A stretch of DNA of 64,000 bases, taken from Liolophura sinensis. Taxonomy: Eukaryota; Mollusca; Polyplacophora; Chitonida; Chitonidae. Position 1 is the first letter of the stretch. Each line of letters opens with the position of its first letter. The stretch lies in contig NW_027018068.1 of assembly GCF_032854445.1 (NCBI RefSeq), positions 31,678-95,677 on the forward strand, written 5' to 3'. Below, piece by piece: positions 36,201-50,700 of this stretch. The position numbers and the translations under genes were made by a program. The notes beneath the pieces are model-generated. The model ran no database searches. It saw nothing but the letters and a program-made list of their open reading frames with translations, and was not told the DNA's origin.

Positions 36201-38760
36201 GTGCCCTTCGGTAGCCAGAAGACGTCAAATCTTTGGGTTAAGCCCATTTAACTCACCCAGCAATTGCCTTACTTCTAAGTGCAAGACAATCTCAATGTCT
36301 TTATCTACGTGTAGAAAAACCACACCATTTGTCGTGAAAAACACAAGGTTCTTGATACAGTCTGCTGTAAAAAGTACAACTGAACACTGACCCACTTCAG
36401 TAAGGTGCCAAAAGATGCGGAATTGAGCCAGGCATCGGCAGCTGTTTGAAAAATTGCAAATTTCCCTGGTTTCCATGGAGTAAGAGCCGTTGCTGGGCAC
36501 GTGATTATGACATAAATGATCATTCAATTGTCACTACAGCCAAAAGTATTGGTCGGAGAGCAACGCGGTTTGCACCATTCGATTTCTCGTCACAAAAATA
36601 CGTCGGATTAGCCTCTTACCAGCAGCACTGGAACAGTTTTTTCCACTTTGCATTTTTCCATGGTCTTTTTGTTAATTGAAATCGGCTACACTGTACTCTG
36701 TACAATCGCGACTGGTCATTACTATATTCAACTTTTGACTATAAGTTATGTGCCCTTCCGGTAGCCCAGAAGACGTCAAATCTTTGGGTTAAGCCATTTA
36801 ACTCACCCAGCAATTGCCTTACTTCTAAGTCCAAGACAATCTCAATGTCTTTATTACGTGTAGAAAAACCACACCATTTGTACGTGAAAAAACACAAGGT
36901 TCTTGATACAGTCTGCTGTAAAAAGTACAACTGAACACTGACCCACTTCAGTAAGGTGCCAAAAGATGCGGAATTGAGCCAGGCATCGGCAGCTGTTGAA
37001 AAATTGCAAATTTCCCTGGTTTCCATGGAGTAAGAGCCGTTGCTGGGCACGTGATTATGACATAAATGATCCATTCAATTGTCACTACAGCCAAAAGTAT
37101 TGGTCGGAGAGCAACGCGGTTTGCACCATTCGATTTCTCGTCACAAAATACGTCGGATTAGCCTCTTACCAGCAGCACTGGAACAGTTTTACCACTTTTG
37201 CATTTTTACATGGTCTTTTTGTTAATTGAAATCGGGCTACACTGTACTCTGTACAATCGCGACTGGTCATTACTATATTCAACTTTTGACTATAAGTTAT
37301 GTGCCCTTCGGTAGCCCAGAAGACGTCAAATCTTTGGGCTAAGCCCATTTAACTCACCCAGCAATTGTCTTACTTCTAAGTCCAAGACAATCTCAATGTC
37401 TTTATCTACGTGTAGAAAAACCAGACCATTTGTACATAAAAAACACAAGGTACTTGATACAGTCTGCTGTAAAAAGTACAACTGACCACAGACCCACATT
37501 TATAAGGTGCCAAAAAGATGCGGAATTGAGCCAGGCATCCGCAGCTGTTGAAAAATTGCCAATTTCCCTGGTTTCCATGGAGTAAGAGCCGTTGCTGTGC
37601 ACGTGATTATGACATAAATGATCATTCAATTGTCGCTACAGGCAAAAGTATTGGTCGGAGAGCAAACGCGGTTTGCACCATTCGATTTCTCGTCACAAAA
37701 TACGTCGGATTAGCCTCTTACCAGCAGCACTGGAACAGTTTTTCCACTTTTGCATTTTTGCCTGGTCTTTTTGTTAATTGAAATCGGCTACACTGTACTC
37801 TGTACAATCGCGACTGGTCATTACTATATTCAACTTTTGACTATAAGTTATGTGCCCTTCGGTAGCCCCAGAAGACCTGAAATCTTTGGGCTAAGCCCAT
37901 TTAACTCACCCAGCAATTGCCTTACTTCTAAGTGCAAGACAATCTCAATGTCTTTATCTACGTGTAGAAAAACCACACCATTTGTACGTGAGAAACACAA
38001 GGTACTTGATACAGTCTGCTGTAAAAAGTACAACTGAACACTGGACCAACTTCAGTAAGGTGCCAAAAGATGCGGAATTGAGCCAGGCATCGGCAGCTGT
38101 TGAAAAATTGCAAATATCCCTGGTTTCCATGGGAGTAAGAGCCGTTGCTGGGCACGTGATTATGACATAAATGATCATTCAATTGTCACTACAGCCAAAA
38201 GTATTGGTCGGAGAGCAACGCGGTTTGCACCATTCGATTTTCTCGTCACAAAATACGTCGGATTAGCCTCTTACCAGCAGCACTGGAACAGTTTTTCCAC
38301 TTTTGCATTTTTACATGGTCTTTTTGTTAATTGAAATCGGCTACACTGTACTCTGTACAATCGCGACTGGTCATTACTATATTCAACTTTTGACTATAAG
38401 TTATGTGCCCTTCGGTAGCCCAGAAGACGTCAAATCTTTGGGCTAAGCCCATTTAACTCACCCAGCAATTGTCTTACTTCTCAGTCCAAGACAATCTCAA
38501 TGTCTTTATCTACGTGTAGAAAAACCAGACCATTTGTACATAAAAAACACAAGGTACTTGATACAGTCTGCTGTAAAAAGTACAACTGAACACTGACCCA
38601 CTTCAGTAAGGTGCCAAAAGATGCGGAATTGAGCCAGGCATCGGCAGCTGTTTGCAAATTTGCAAATTTCCCTGGTTTCCATGGAGTAAGAGCCGTTGCT
38701 GGGCACGTGATTATGACATAAATGATCATTCAATTGCACTACAGCCAAACGTATTGGTCG
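30800..38760. other. Indel-rich interval, probable consensus errors
   Basis: Single-base gains and losses are frequent here, mostly in short homopolymers, while substitutions are not visibly raised. Examples within 250 bp are ccggcacgtg (31009), ttccactttgc (31155), cctgtcttttg (31172), gtaacaatcg (31211) and aagttagtgccc (31256). The paired copy at 27-28.6 kb is clean apart from a few sites. Unit spacing is irregular here, unlike the exact 549 bp on both sides. The cause is inferred. Confidence 0.65.
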
Positions 38761-41681
38761 GAGAGCAACGCGGTTTGCACCATTCGATTTCTCGTCACAA
38801 AATACGTCGGATTAGCCTCTTACCAGCAGCACTGGAACAGTTTTCGCACTTTTGCATTTTTGCCTGGTCTTTTTGTTAATTGAAATCGGCTACACTGTAC
38901 TCTGTACAATCGCGACTGGTCATTACTATATTCAACTTTTGACTATAAGTTATGTGCCCTTCGGTAGCCCAGAAGACCTGAAATCTTTGGGCCAAGCCCA
39001 TTTAACTCACCCAGCAATTGTCTTAATTCTAAGTCCAAGACAATCTCAATGTCTTTATCTAGTGTAGAAAAACCACACCATTTGTACGTGAAAAACACAA
39101 GGTACTTGATACAGTCTGCTGTAAAAAGTACAACTGACCACAGACCCACATGAATAAGGTGCCAAAAGATGCGGAATTGAGCCAGGCATCGGCAGCTGTT
39201 GAAAAATTGCAAATTTCCCTGGTTTCCATGGAGTAAGAGCCGTTGCCGGGCACGTGATTATGACATAAATGATCATTCAATTGTCGCTACAGCCAAACGT
39301 ATTGGCCGGAGAGCAACGCGGATTGCACCATTCGATTTCTCGTCACAAAATACGTCGGATTAGCCTCTTACCAGCAGCACTGGAACAGTTTTTCCACTTT
39401 TGCATTTTTGCCTGGTCTTTTTGTTAATTGAAATCGGCTACACTGTACTCTGTACAATCGCGACTGTTCATTACTATATTCAACTTTTGACTATAAGTTA
39501 TGTGCCCTTCGGTAGCCCAGAAGACCTGAAATCTTTGGGCTAAGCCCATTTAACTCACCCAGCAATTGTCTTACTTCTAAGTGCAAGACAATCTCAATGT
39601 CTTTATCTACGTGTAGAAAAACCACACCATTTGTACATAAAAAACACAAGGTACTTGATACAGTCTGCTGTAAAAAGTACAACTAAACACTGACCCACTT
39701 CAGTAAGGTGCCAAAAGATGCGGAATTGAGCCAGGCATCGCAGCTGTTGAAAAATTGCAAATTTCCCTGGTTTCCATGGAGTAAGAGCCGTTGCTGGGCA
39801 CGTGATTATGACATAAATGATCATTCAATTGTCACTACAGCCAAAAGTATTGGTCGGAGAGCAACGCGGTTTGCACCATTCGATTTCTCGTTACAAAATA
39901 CGTCGGATTAGCCTCTTACCAGCAGCACTGGAACAGTTTTTCCACTTTTGCATTTTTGCCTGGTCTTTTTGTTAATTGAAATCGGCTACACTGTACTCTG
40001 TACAATCGCGACTGGTCATTACTATATTCAACTTTTGACTATAAGTTATGTGCCCTTCGGTAGCCCAGAAGACCTGAAATCTTTGGGCTAAGCCCATTTA
40101 ACTCACCCAGCAATTGTCTTACTTCTAAGTGCAAGACAATCTCAATGTCTTTATCTACGTGTAGAAAAACCACACCATTTGTACATAAAAAACACGAGGT
40201 ACTTGATACAGTCTGCTGTAAAATGTACAACTAAACACTGACCCACATTTATAAGGTGCCAAAAGATGCGGAATTGGGCCAGGTATCGGCAGCTGTTGAA
40301 AAATTGCCAATTTCCCTGGTTTCCATGGAGTAAGAGCCGTTGCTGTGCACGTGATTATGACATAAATGATCATTCAATTGTCGCTACAGGCAAAAGTATT
40401 GGTCGGAGAGCAACGCGGTTTGCACCATTCGATTTCTCGTCACAAAATACGTCGGATTAGCCTCTTACCAGCAGCACTGGAACAGTTTTTGCACTTTTGC
40501 ATTTTTGCCTGGTCTTTTTGTTAATTGAAGCTACACTGTACTCTGTACAATCGCGACTGGTCATTACTATATTCAACTTTTGACTATAAGTTATGTGCCC
40601 TTCGGTAGCCCAGAAGACCTGAAATCTTTGGGCTAAAGCCCATTTAACTCACCCAGCAATTGTCTTACTTCTAAGTGCAAGACAATCTCAATGTCTTTAT
40701 CTACGTGTAGAAAAACCACACCATTTGTACGTGAGAAACACAAGGTTCTTGATACAGTCTGCTGTAAAAAGTACAACTGAACACTGACCCACTTCAGTAA
40801 GGTGCCAAAAGATGCGGAATTGAGCCAGGCATCGGCAGCTGTTGAAAAATTGCAAATTTCCCTGGTTTCCATGGAGTAAGAGCCGTTGCTGGGCACGTGA
40901 TTATGACATAAATGATCATTCAATTGTCACTACAGCCAAAAGTATTGGTCGGAGAGCAACGCGGTTTGCACCATTCGATTTGTCGTCACAAAATACGTCG
41001 GATTAGCCTCTTACCAGCAGCACTGGAACAGTTTTCGCACTTTTGCATTTTTGCCTGGTCTTTTTGTTAATTGAAATCGGCTACACTGTACTCTGTACAA
41101 TCGCGACTGGTCATTACTATATTCAACTTTTGACTATAAGTTATGTGCCCTTCGGTAGCCCAGAAGACCTGAAATCTTTGGGCCAAGCCCATTTAACTCA
41201 CCCAGCAATTGTCTTAATTCTAAGTCCAAGACAATCTCAATGTCTTTATCTACGTGTAGAAAAACCACACCATTTGTACGTGAAAAACACAAGGTACTTG
41301 ATACAGTCTGCTGTAAAAAGTACAACTGACCACAGACCCACATGAATAAGGTGCCAAAAGATGCGGAATTGAGCCAGGCATCGGCAGCTGTTGAAAAATT
41401 GCAAATTTCCCTGGTTTCCATGGAGTAAGAGCCGTTGCCGGGCACGTGATTATGACATAAATGATCATTCAATTGTCACTACAGCCAAAAGTATTGGTCG
41501 GAGAGCAACGCGGTTTGCACCATTCGATTTCTCGTCACAAATACGTCGGATTAGCCTCTTACCAGCAGCATTGGAACAGTTTTCGCACTTTTGCATTTTT
41601 GCCTGGTCTTTTTGTTAATTGAAATCGGCTACACTGTACTCTGTACAATCGCGACTGGTCATTACTATATTCAACTTTTGA
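33251..41681 (+). repeat. Mixed units with an A-Y-T block repeated at a 9-unit shift
   Basis: Units at about 33995, 34543 and 35092 (A, Y, T) match those at 38943, 39491 and 40039 at about +4948 bp. They share cttaattct, attggccgg, cgactgttcatt and a following cagtttttgcac. Between them lie gacgtc units with unusual states, such as ttacatggtc or tccatggtc near 36657, 37208 and 38310, and aaccagacc near 37420 and 38524. A small tandem duplication of ttgcaaat is seen at about 38652-38667, and a 4-bp deletion near 40529. Confidence 0.8.
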
Positions 41682-44600
41682 CTATAAGTTATGTGCCCTT
41701 CGGTAGCCCAGAAGACCTGAAATCTTTGGGCTAAGCCCATTTAACTCACCCAGCAATTGTCTTACTTCTAAGTGCAAGACAATCTCAATGTCTTTATCTA
41801 CGTGTAGAAAAACCACACCATTTGTACGTGAGAAACACAAGGTTCTTGATACAGTCTGCTGTAAAAAGTACAACTGAACACTGACCCACTTGAGTAAGGT
41901 GCCAAAAGATGCGGAATTGAGCCAGGCATCGGCAGCTGTTGAAAAATTGCAAATTTCCCTGGTTTCCATGGAGTAAGAGCCGTTGCTGGGCACGTGATTA
42001 TGACATAAATGATCATTCAATTGTCACTACAGCCAAAAGTATTGGTCGGAGAGCAACGCGGTTTGCACCATTCGATTTGTCGTCACAAAATACGTCGGAT
42101 TAGCCTCTTACCAGCAGCACTGGAACAGTTTTCGCACTTTTGCATTTTTGCTTGGTCTTTTTGTTAATTGAAATCGGCTACACTGTACTCTGTACAATCG
42201 CGACTGGTCATTACTATATTCAACTTTTGACTATAAGTTATGTGCCCTTCGGTAGCCCAGAAGACCTGAAATCTTTGGGCCAAGCCCATTTAACTCACCC
42301 AGCAATTGTCTTAATTCTAAGTCCAAGACAATCTCAATGTCTTTATCTACGTGTAGAAAAACCAGACCATTTGTACGTGAAAAACACAAGGTACTTGATA
42401 CAGTCTGCTGTAAAAAGTACAACTGACCACAGACCCACATGAATAAGGTGCCAAAAGATGCGGAATTGAGCCAGGCATCGGCAGCTGTTGAAAAAATTGC
42501 AAATTTCCCTGGTTTCCATGGAGTAAGAGCCGTTGCCGGGCACGTGATTATGACATAAATGATCATTCAATTGTCGCTACAGGCAAACGTATTGGCCGGA
42601 GAGCAACGCGGATTGCACCATTCGATTTCTCGTCACAAAATACGTGGGATTAGCCTCTTACCAGCAGCACTGGAACAGTTTTTCCACTTTTGCATTTTTG
42701 CCTGGTCTTTTTGTTAATTGAAATCGGCTACACTGTACTCTGTACAATCGCGACTGGTCATTACTATATTCAACTTTTGACTATAAGTTATGTGCCCTTC
42801 GGTAGCCCAGAAGACCTGAAATCTTTGGGCTAAGCCCATTTAACTCACCCAGCAATTGTCTTACTTCTAAGTGCAAGACAATCTCAATGTCTTTATCTAC
42901 GTGTAGAAAAACCACACCATTTGTACATAAAAAACACAAGGTACTTGATACAGTCTGCTGTAAAAAGTACAACTAAACACTGACCCACTTCAGTAAGGTG
43001 CCAAAAGATGCGGAATTGAGCCAGGCATCGGCAGCTGTTGAAAAATTGCAAATTTCCCTGGTTTCCATGGAGTAAGAGCCGTTGCTGGGCACGTGATTAT
43101 GACATAAATGATCATTCAATTGTCACTACAGCCAAAAGTATTGGTCGGAGAGCAACGCGGTTTGCACCATTCGATTTCTCGTTACAAAATACGTCGGAAT
43201 AGCCTCTTACCAGCAGCACTGGAAGAATTTTTCCACTTTTGCATTTTTGCCTGGTCTTTTTGTTAATTGAAATCGGCTACACTGTACTCTGTACAATCGC
43301 GACTGGTCATTACTATATTCAACTTTTGACTATAAGTTATGTGCCCTTCGGTAGCCCAGAAGACCTGAAATCTTTGGGCTAAGCCCATTTAACTCACCCA
43401 GCAATTGTCTTACTTCTAAGTGCAAGACAATCTCAATGTCTTTATCTACGTGTAGAAAAACCACACCATTTGTACGTGAGAAACACAAGGTTCTTGATAC
43501 AGTCTGCTGTAAAAAGTACAACTGACCACAGACCCACATGAATAAGGTGCCAAAAGATGCGGAATTGAGCCAGGCATCGGCAGCTGTTGAAAAATTGCAA
43601 ATTTCCCTGGTTTCCATGGAGTAAGAGCCGTTGCCGGGCACGTGATTATGACATAAATGATCATTCAATTGTCACTACAGCCAAAAGTATTGGTCGGAGA
43701 GCAACGCGGTTTGCACCATTCGATTTCTCGTCACAAAATACGTCGGATTAGCCTCTTACCAGCAGCATTGGAACAGTTTTCGCACTTTTGCATTTTTGCC
43801 TGGTCTTTTTGTTAATTGAAATCGGCTACACTGTACTCTGTACAATCGCGACTGGTCATTACTATATTCAACTTTTGACTATAAGTTATGTGCCCTTCGG
43901 TAGCCCAGAAGACCTGAAATCTTTGGGCTAAGCCCATTTAACTCACCCAGCAATTGTCTTACTTCTAAGTGCAAGACAATCTCAATGTCTTTATCTACGT
44001 GTAGAAAAACCACACCATTTGTACGTGAGAAACACAAGGTTCTTGATACAGTCTGCTGTAAAAAGTACAACTGAACACTGACCCACTTGAGTAAGGTGCC
44101 AAAAGATGCGGAATTGAGCCAGGCATCGGCAGCTGTTGAAAAATTGCAAATTTCCCTGGTTTCCATGGAGTAAGAGCCGTTGCTGGGCACGTGATTATGA
44201 CATAAATGATCATTCAATTGTCACTACAGCCAAAAGTATTGGTCGGAGAGCAACGCGGTTTGCACCATTCGATTTGTCGTCACAAAATACGTCGGATTAG
44301 CCTCTTACCAGCAGCACTGGAACAGTTTTCGCACTTTGCATTTTTGCCTGGTCTTTTTGTTAATTGAAATCGGCTACACTGTACTCTGTACAATCGCGAC
44401 TGGTCATTACTATATTCAACTTTTGACTATAAGTTATGTGCCCTTCGGTAGCCCAGAAGACCTGAAATCTTTGGGCCAAGCCCATTTAACTCACCCAGCA
44501 ATTGTCTTAATTCTAAGTCCAAGACAATCTCAATGTCTTTATCTACGTGTAGAAAAACCAGACCATTTGTACGTGAAAAACACAAGGTACTTGATACAGT

Positions 44601-47600
44601 CTGCTGTAAAAAGTACAACTGACCACAGACCCACATGAATAAGGTGCCAAAAGATGCGGAATTGAGCCAGGCATCGGCAGCTGTTGAAAAATTGCAAATT
44701 TCCCTGGTTTCCATGGAGTAAGAGCCGTTGCCGGGCACGTGATTATGACATAAATGATCATTCAATTGTCGCTACAGGCAAACGTATTGGCCGGAGAGCA
44801 ACGCGGATTGCACCATTCGATTTCTCGTCACAAAATACGTCGGATTAGCCTCTTACCAGCAGCACTGGAACAGTTTTTCCACTTTTGCATTTTTGCCTGG
44901 TCTTTTTGTTAATTGAAATCGGCTACACTGTACTCTGTACAATCGCGACTGGTCATTACTATATTCAACTTTTGACTATAAGTTATGTGCCCTTCGGTAG
45001 CCCAGAAGACCTGAAATCTTTGGGCTAAGCCCATTTAACTCACCCAGCAATTGTCTTACTTCTAAGTGCAAGACAATCTCAATGTCTTTATCTACGTGTA
45101 GAAAAACCACACCATTTGTACATAAAAAACACAAGGTACTTGATACAGTCTGCTGTAAAAAGTACAACTAAACACTGACCCACTTCAGTAAGGTGCCAAA
45201 AGATGCGGAATTGAGCCAGGCATCGGCAGCTGTTGAAAAATTGCAAATTTCCCTGGTTTCCATGGAGTAAGAGCCGTTGCTGGGCACGTGATTATGACAT
45301 AAATGATCATTCAATTGTCACTACAGCCAAAAGTATTGGTCGGAGAGCAACGCGGTTTGCACCATTCGATTTCTCGTTACAAAATACGTCGGAATAGCCT
45401 CTTACCAGCAGCACTGGAAGAATTTTTCCACTTTTGCATTTTTGCCTGGTCTTTTTGTTAATTGAAATCGGCTACACTGTACTCTGTACAATCGCGACTG
45501 GTCATTACTATATTCAACTTTTGACTATAAGTTATGTGCCCTTCGGTAGCCCAGAAGACCTGAAATCTTTGGGCTAAGCCCATTTAACTCACCCAGCAAT
45601 TGTCTTACTTCTAAGTGCAAGACAATCTCAATGTCTTTATCTACGTGTAGAAAAACCACACCATTTGTACGTGAGAAACACAAGGTTCTTGATACAGTCT
45701 GCTGTAAAAAGTACAACTGACCACAGACCCACATGAATAAGGTGCCAAAAGATGCGGAATTGAGCCAGGCATCGGCAGCTGTTGAAAAATTGCAAATTTC
45801 CCTGGTTTCCATGGAGTAAGAGCCGTTGCCGGGCACGTGATTATGACATAAATGATCATTCAATTGTCACTACAGCCAAAAGTATTGGTCGGAGAGCAAC
45901 GCGGTTTGCACCATTCGATTTCTCGTCACAAAATACGTCGGATTAGCCTCTTACCAGCAGCATTGGAACAGTTTTCGCACTTTTGCATTTTTGCCTGGTC
46001 TTTTTGTTAATTGAAATCGGCTACACTGTACTCTGTACAATCGCGACTGGTCATTACTATATTCAACTTTTGACTATAAGTTATGTGCCCTTCGGTAGCC
46101 CAGAAGACCTGAAATCTTTGGGCTAAGCCCATTTAACTCACCCAGCAATTGTCTTACTTCTAAGTGCAAGACAATCTCAATGTCTTTATCTACGTGTAGA
46201 AAAACCACACCATTTGTACGTGAGAAACACAAGGTTCTTGATACAGTCTGCTGTAAAAAGTACAACTGAACACTGACCCACTTGAGTAAGGTGCCAAAAG
46301 ATGCGGAATTGAGCCAGGCATCGGCAGCTGTTGAAAAATTGCAAATTTCCCTGGTTTCCATGGAGTAAGAGCCGTTGCTGGGCACGTGATTATGACATAA
46401 ATGATCATTCAATTGTCACTACAGCCAAAAGTATTGGTCGGAGAGCAACGCGGTTTGCACCATTCGATTTGTCGTCACAAAATACGTCGGATTAGCCTCT
46501 TACCAGCAGCACTGGAACAGTTTTCGCACTTTTGCATTTTTGCCTGGTCTTTTTGTTAATTGAAATCGGCTACACTGTACTCTGTACAATCGCGACTGGT
46601 CATTACTATATTCAACTTTTGACTATAAGTTATGTGCCCTTCGGTAGCCCAGAAGACCTGAAATCTTTGGGCCAAGCCCATTTAACTCACCCAGCAATTG
46701 TCTTAATTCTAAGTCCAAGACAATCTCAATGTCTTTATCTACGTGTAGAAAAACCAGACCAATTGTACGTGAAAAACACAAGGTACTTGATACAGTCTGC
46801 TGTAAAAAGTACAACTGACCACAGACCCACATGAATAAGGTGCCAAAAGATGCGGAATTGAGCCAGGCATCGGCAGCTGTTGAAAAATTGCAAATTTCCC
46901 TGGTTTCCATGGAGTAAGAGCCGTTGCCGGGCACGTGATTATGACATAAATGATCATTCAATTGTCGCTACAGGCAAACGTATTGGCCGGAGAGCAACGC
47001 GGATTGCACCATTCGATTTCTCGTCACAAAATACGTCGGATTAGCCTCTTACCAGCAGCACTGGAACAGTTTTTCCACTTTTGCATTTTTGCCTGGTCTT
47101 TTTGTTAATTGAAATCGGCTACACTGTACTCTGTACAATCGCGACTGGTCATTACTATATTCAACTTTTGACTATAAGTTATGTGCCCTTCGGTAGCCCA
47201 GAAGACCTGAAATCTTTGGGCTAAGCCCATTTAACTCACCCAGCAATTGTCTTACTTCTAAGTGCAAGACAATCTCAATGTCTTTATCTACGTGTAGAAA
47301 AACCACACCATTTGTACATAAAAAACACAAGGTACTTGATACAGTCTGCTGTAAAAAGTACAACTAAACACTGACCCACTTCAGTAAGGTGCCAAAAGAT
47401 GCGGAATTGAGCCAGGCATCGGCAGCTGTTGAAAAATTGCAAATTTCCCTGGTTTCCATGGAGTAAGAGCCGTTGCTGGGCACGTGATTATGACATAAAT
47501 GATCATTCAATTGTCACTACAGCCAAAAGTATTGGTCGGAGAGCAACGCGGTTTGCACCATTCGATTTCTCGTTACAAAATACGTCGGAATAGCCTCTTA

Positions 47601-47720
47601 CCAGCAGCACTGGAAGAATTTTTCCACTTTTGCATTTTTGCCTGGTCTTTTTGTTAATTGAAATCGGCTACACTGTACTCTGTACAATCGCGACTGGTCA
47701 TTACTATATTCAACTTTTGA
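41682..47720 (+). repeat. 2196-bp tetrameric higher-order repeat, nearly three copies
   Basis: Eleven units run S*-A-Y-C, S*-A-Y-C, S*-A-Y. S* carries cacttgagtaagg (41887, 44085, 46280). A carries cttaattct with aaaccagacc (42360, 44555, 46750). The C unit is preceded by ggaagaattttt (43222, 45417, 47612) and followed by agcattggaac (43764, 45959). The fourth C is replaced by a T unit after the last ggaagaattttt, so a recombination breakpoint lies between about 47625 and 47870. Unit lengths are almost exactly 549 bp. Confidence 0.9.
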
Positions 47721-50700
47721 CTATAAGTTATGTGCCCTTCGGTAGCCCAGAAGACCTGAAATCTTTGGGCTAAGCCCATTTAACTCACCCAGCAATTGTC
47801 TTACTTCTAAGTGCAAGACAATCTCAATGTCTTTATCTACGTGTAGAAAAACCACACCATTTGTACATAAAAAACACGAGGTACTTGATACAGTCTGCTG
47901 TAAAATGTACAACTAAACACAGACCCACATTTATAAGGTGCCAAAAGATGCGGAATTGGGCCAGGTATTGGCAGCTGTTGAAAAATTGCCAATTTCCCTG
48001 GTTTCCATGGAGTAAGAGCCGTTGCTGTGCACGTGATTATGACATAAATGATCATTCAATTGTCGCTACAGGCAAAAGTATTGGTCGGAGAGCAACGCGG
48101 TTTGCACCATTCGATTTCTCGTCACAAAATACGTCGGATTAGCCTCTTACCAGCAGCACTGGAACAATTTTTCCAATTTTGCATTTTTGCCTGGTCTTTT
48201 TGTTAATTGAAATCGGCTACACTGTACTCTGTACAATCGCGACTGGTCATTACTATATTCAACTTTTGACTATAAGTTATGTGCCCTTCGGTAGCCCAGA
48301 AGACCTGAAATCTTTGGGCTAAGCCCATTTAACTCACCCAGCAATTGCCTTACTTCTAAGTGCAAGACAATCTCAATGTCTTTATCTACGTGTAGAAAAA
48401 CCACACCATTTGTACGTGAGAAACACAAGGTACTTGATACAGTCTGCTGTAAAAAGTACAACTGAACACTGACCAACTTCAGTAAGGTGCCAAAAGATGC
48501 GGAATTGAGCCAGGCATCGGCAGCTGTTGAAAAATTGCAAATTTCCCTGGTTTCCATGGAGTAAGAGCCGTTGCTGGGCACGTGATTATGACATAAATGA
48601 TCATTCAGTTGTCACTACAGCCAAAAGTATTGGTCGGAGAGCAACGCGGATTGCACCATTCGATTTCTCGTCACAAAATACGTCGGATTAGCCTCTTACC
48701 AGCAGCACTGGAACAGTTTTCGATCTTTTGCATTTTTGCCTGGTCTTTTTGTTAATTGAAATCGGCTACACTGTACTCTGTACAATCGCGACTGGTCATT
48801 ACTATATTCAACTTTTGACTATAAGTTATGTGCCCTTCGGTAGCCCAGAAGACGTCAAATCTTTGGGCTAAGCCCATTTAACTCACCCAGCAATTGCCTT
48901 ACTTCTAAGTGCAAGACAATCTCAATGTCTTTATCTACGTGTAGAAAAACCACACCATTTGTACGTGAGAAACACAAGGTTCTTGATACAGTCTGCTGTA
49001 AAAAGTACAACTGAACACTGACCCACTTCAGTAAGGTGCCAAAAGATGCGGAATTGAGCCAGGCATCGGCAGCTGTTGAAAAATTGCAAATTTCCCTGGT
49101 TTCCATGGAGTAAGAGCCGTTGCTGGGCACGTGATTATGACATAAATGATCATTCAATTGTCACTACAGCCAAAAGTATTGGTCGGAGAGCAACGCGGTT
49201 TGCACCATTCGATTTGTCGTCACAAAATACGTCGGATTAGCCTCTTACCAGCAGCACTGGAACAGTTTTTGCACTTTTGCATTTTTGCCTGGTCTTTTTG
49301 TTAATTGAAATCGGCGACACTGTACTCTGTACAATCGCGACTGGTCATTACTATATTCAACTTTTGACTATAAGTTATGTGCCCTTCGGTAGCCCAGAAG
49401 ACCTGAAATCTTTGGGCCAAGCCCATTTAACTCACCCAGAAATTGTCTTAATTCTAAGTCCAAGACAATCTCAATGTCTTTATCTACGTGTAGAAAAACC
49501 ACACCATTTGTACGTGAAAAACACAAGGTACTTGATACAGTCTGCTGTGAAAAGTACAACTGACCACAGACCCACATGAATAAGGTGCCAAAAGATGCGG
49601 AATTGAGCCAGGCATCGGCAGCTGTTGAAAAATTGCAAATTTCCCTGGTTTCCATGGAGTAAGAGCCGTTGCCGGGCACGTGATTATGACATAAATGATC
49701 ATTCAATTGTCACTACAGCCAAACGTATTGGCCGGAGAGCAACGCGGATTGCACCATTCGATTTCTCGTCACAAAATACGTCGGATTAGCCTCTTACCAG
49801 CAGCACTGGAACAGTTTTTCCACTTTTGCATTTTTGCCTGGTCTTTTTGTTAATTGAAATCGGCTACACTGTACTCTGTACAATCGCGACTGTTCATTAC
49901 TATATTCAACTTTTGACTATAAGTTATGTGCCCTTCGGTAGCCCAGAAGACCTGAAATCTTTGGGCTAAGCCCATTTAACTCACCCAGCAATTGTCTTAC
50001 TTCTAAGTGCAAGACAATCTCAATGTCTTTATCTACGTGTAGAAAAACCACACCATTTGTACATAAAAAACACAAGGTACTTGATACAGTCTGCTGTAAA
50101 AAGTACAACTAAACACTGACCCACTTCAGTAAGGTGCCAAAAGATGCGGAATTGAGCCAGGCATCGGCAGCTGTTGAAAAATTGCAAATTTCCCTGGTTT
50201 CCATGGAGTAAGAGCCGTTGCTGGGCACGTGATTATGACATAAATGATCATTCAATTGTCACTACAGCCAAAAGTATTGGTCGGAGAGCAACGCGGTTTG
50301 CACCATTCGATTTCTCGTTACAAAATACGTCGGATTAGCCTCTTACCAGCAGCACTGGAACAGTTTTTCCACTTTTGCATTTTTGCCTGGTCTTTTTGTT
50401 AATTGAAATCGGCTACACTGTACTCTGTACAATCGCGACTGGTCATTACTATATTCAACTTTTGACTATAAGTTATGTGCCCTTCGGTAGCCCAGAAGAC
50501 CTGAAATCTTTGGGCTAAGCCCATTTAACTCACCCAGCAATTGTCTTACTTCTAAGTGCAAGACAATCTCAATGTCTTTATCTACGTGTAGAAAAACCAC
50601 ACCATTTGTACATAAAAAACACGAGGTACTTGATACAGTCTGCTGTAAAATGTACAACTAAACACTGACCCACATTTATAAGGTGCCAAAAGATGCGGAA

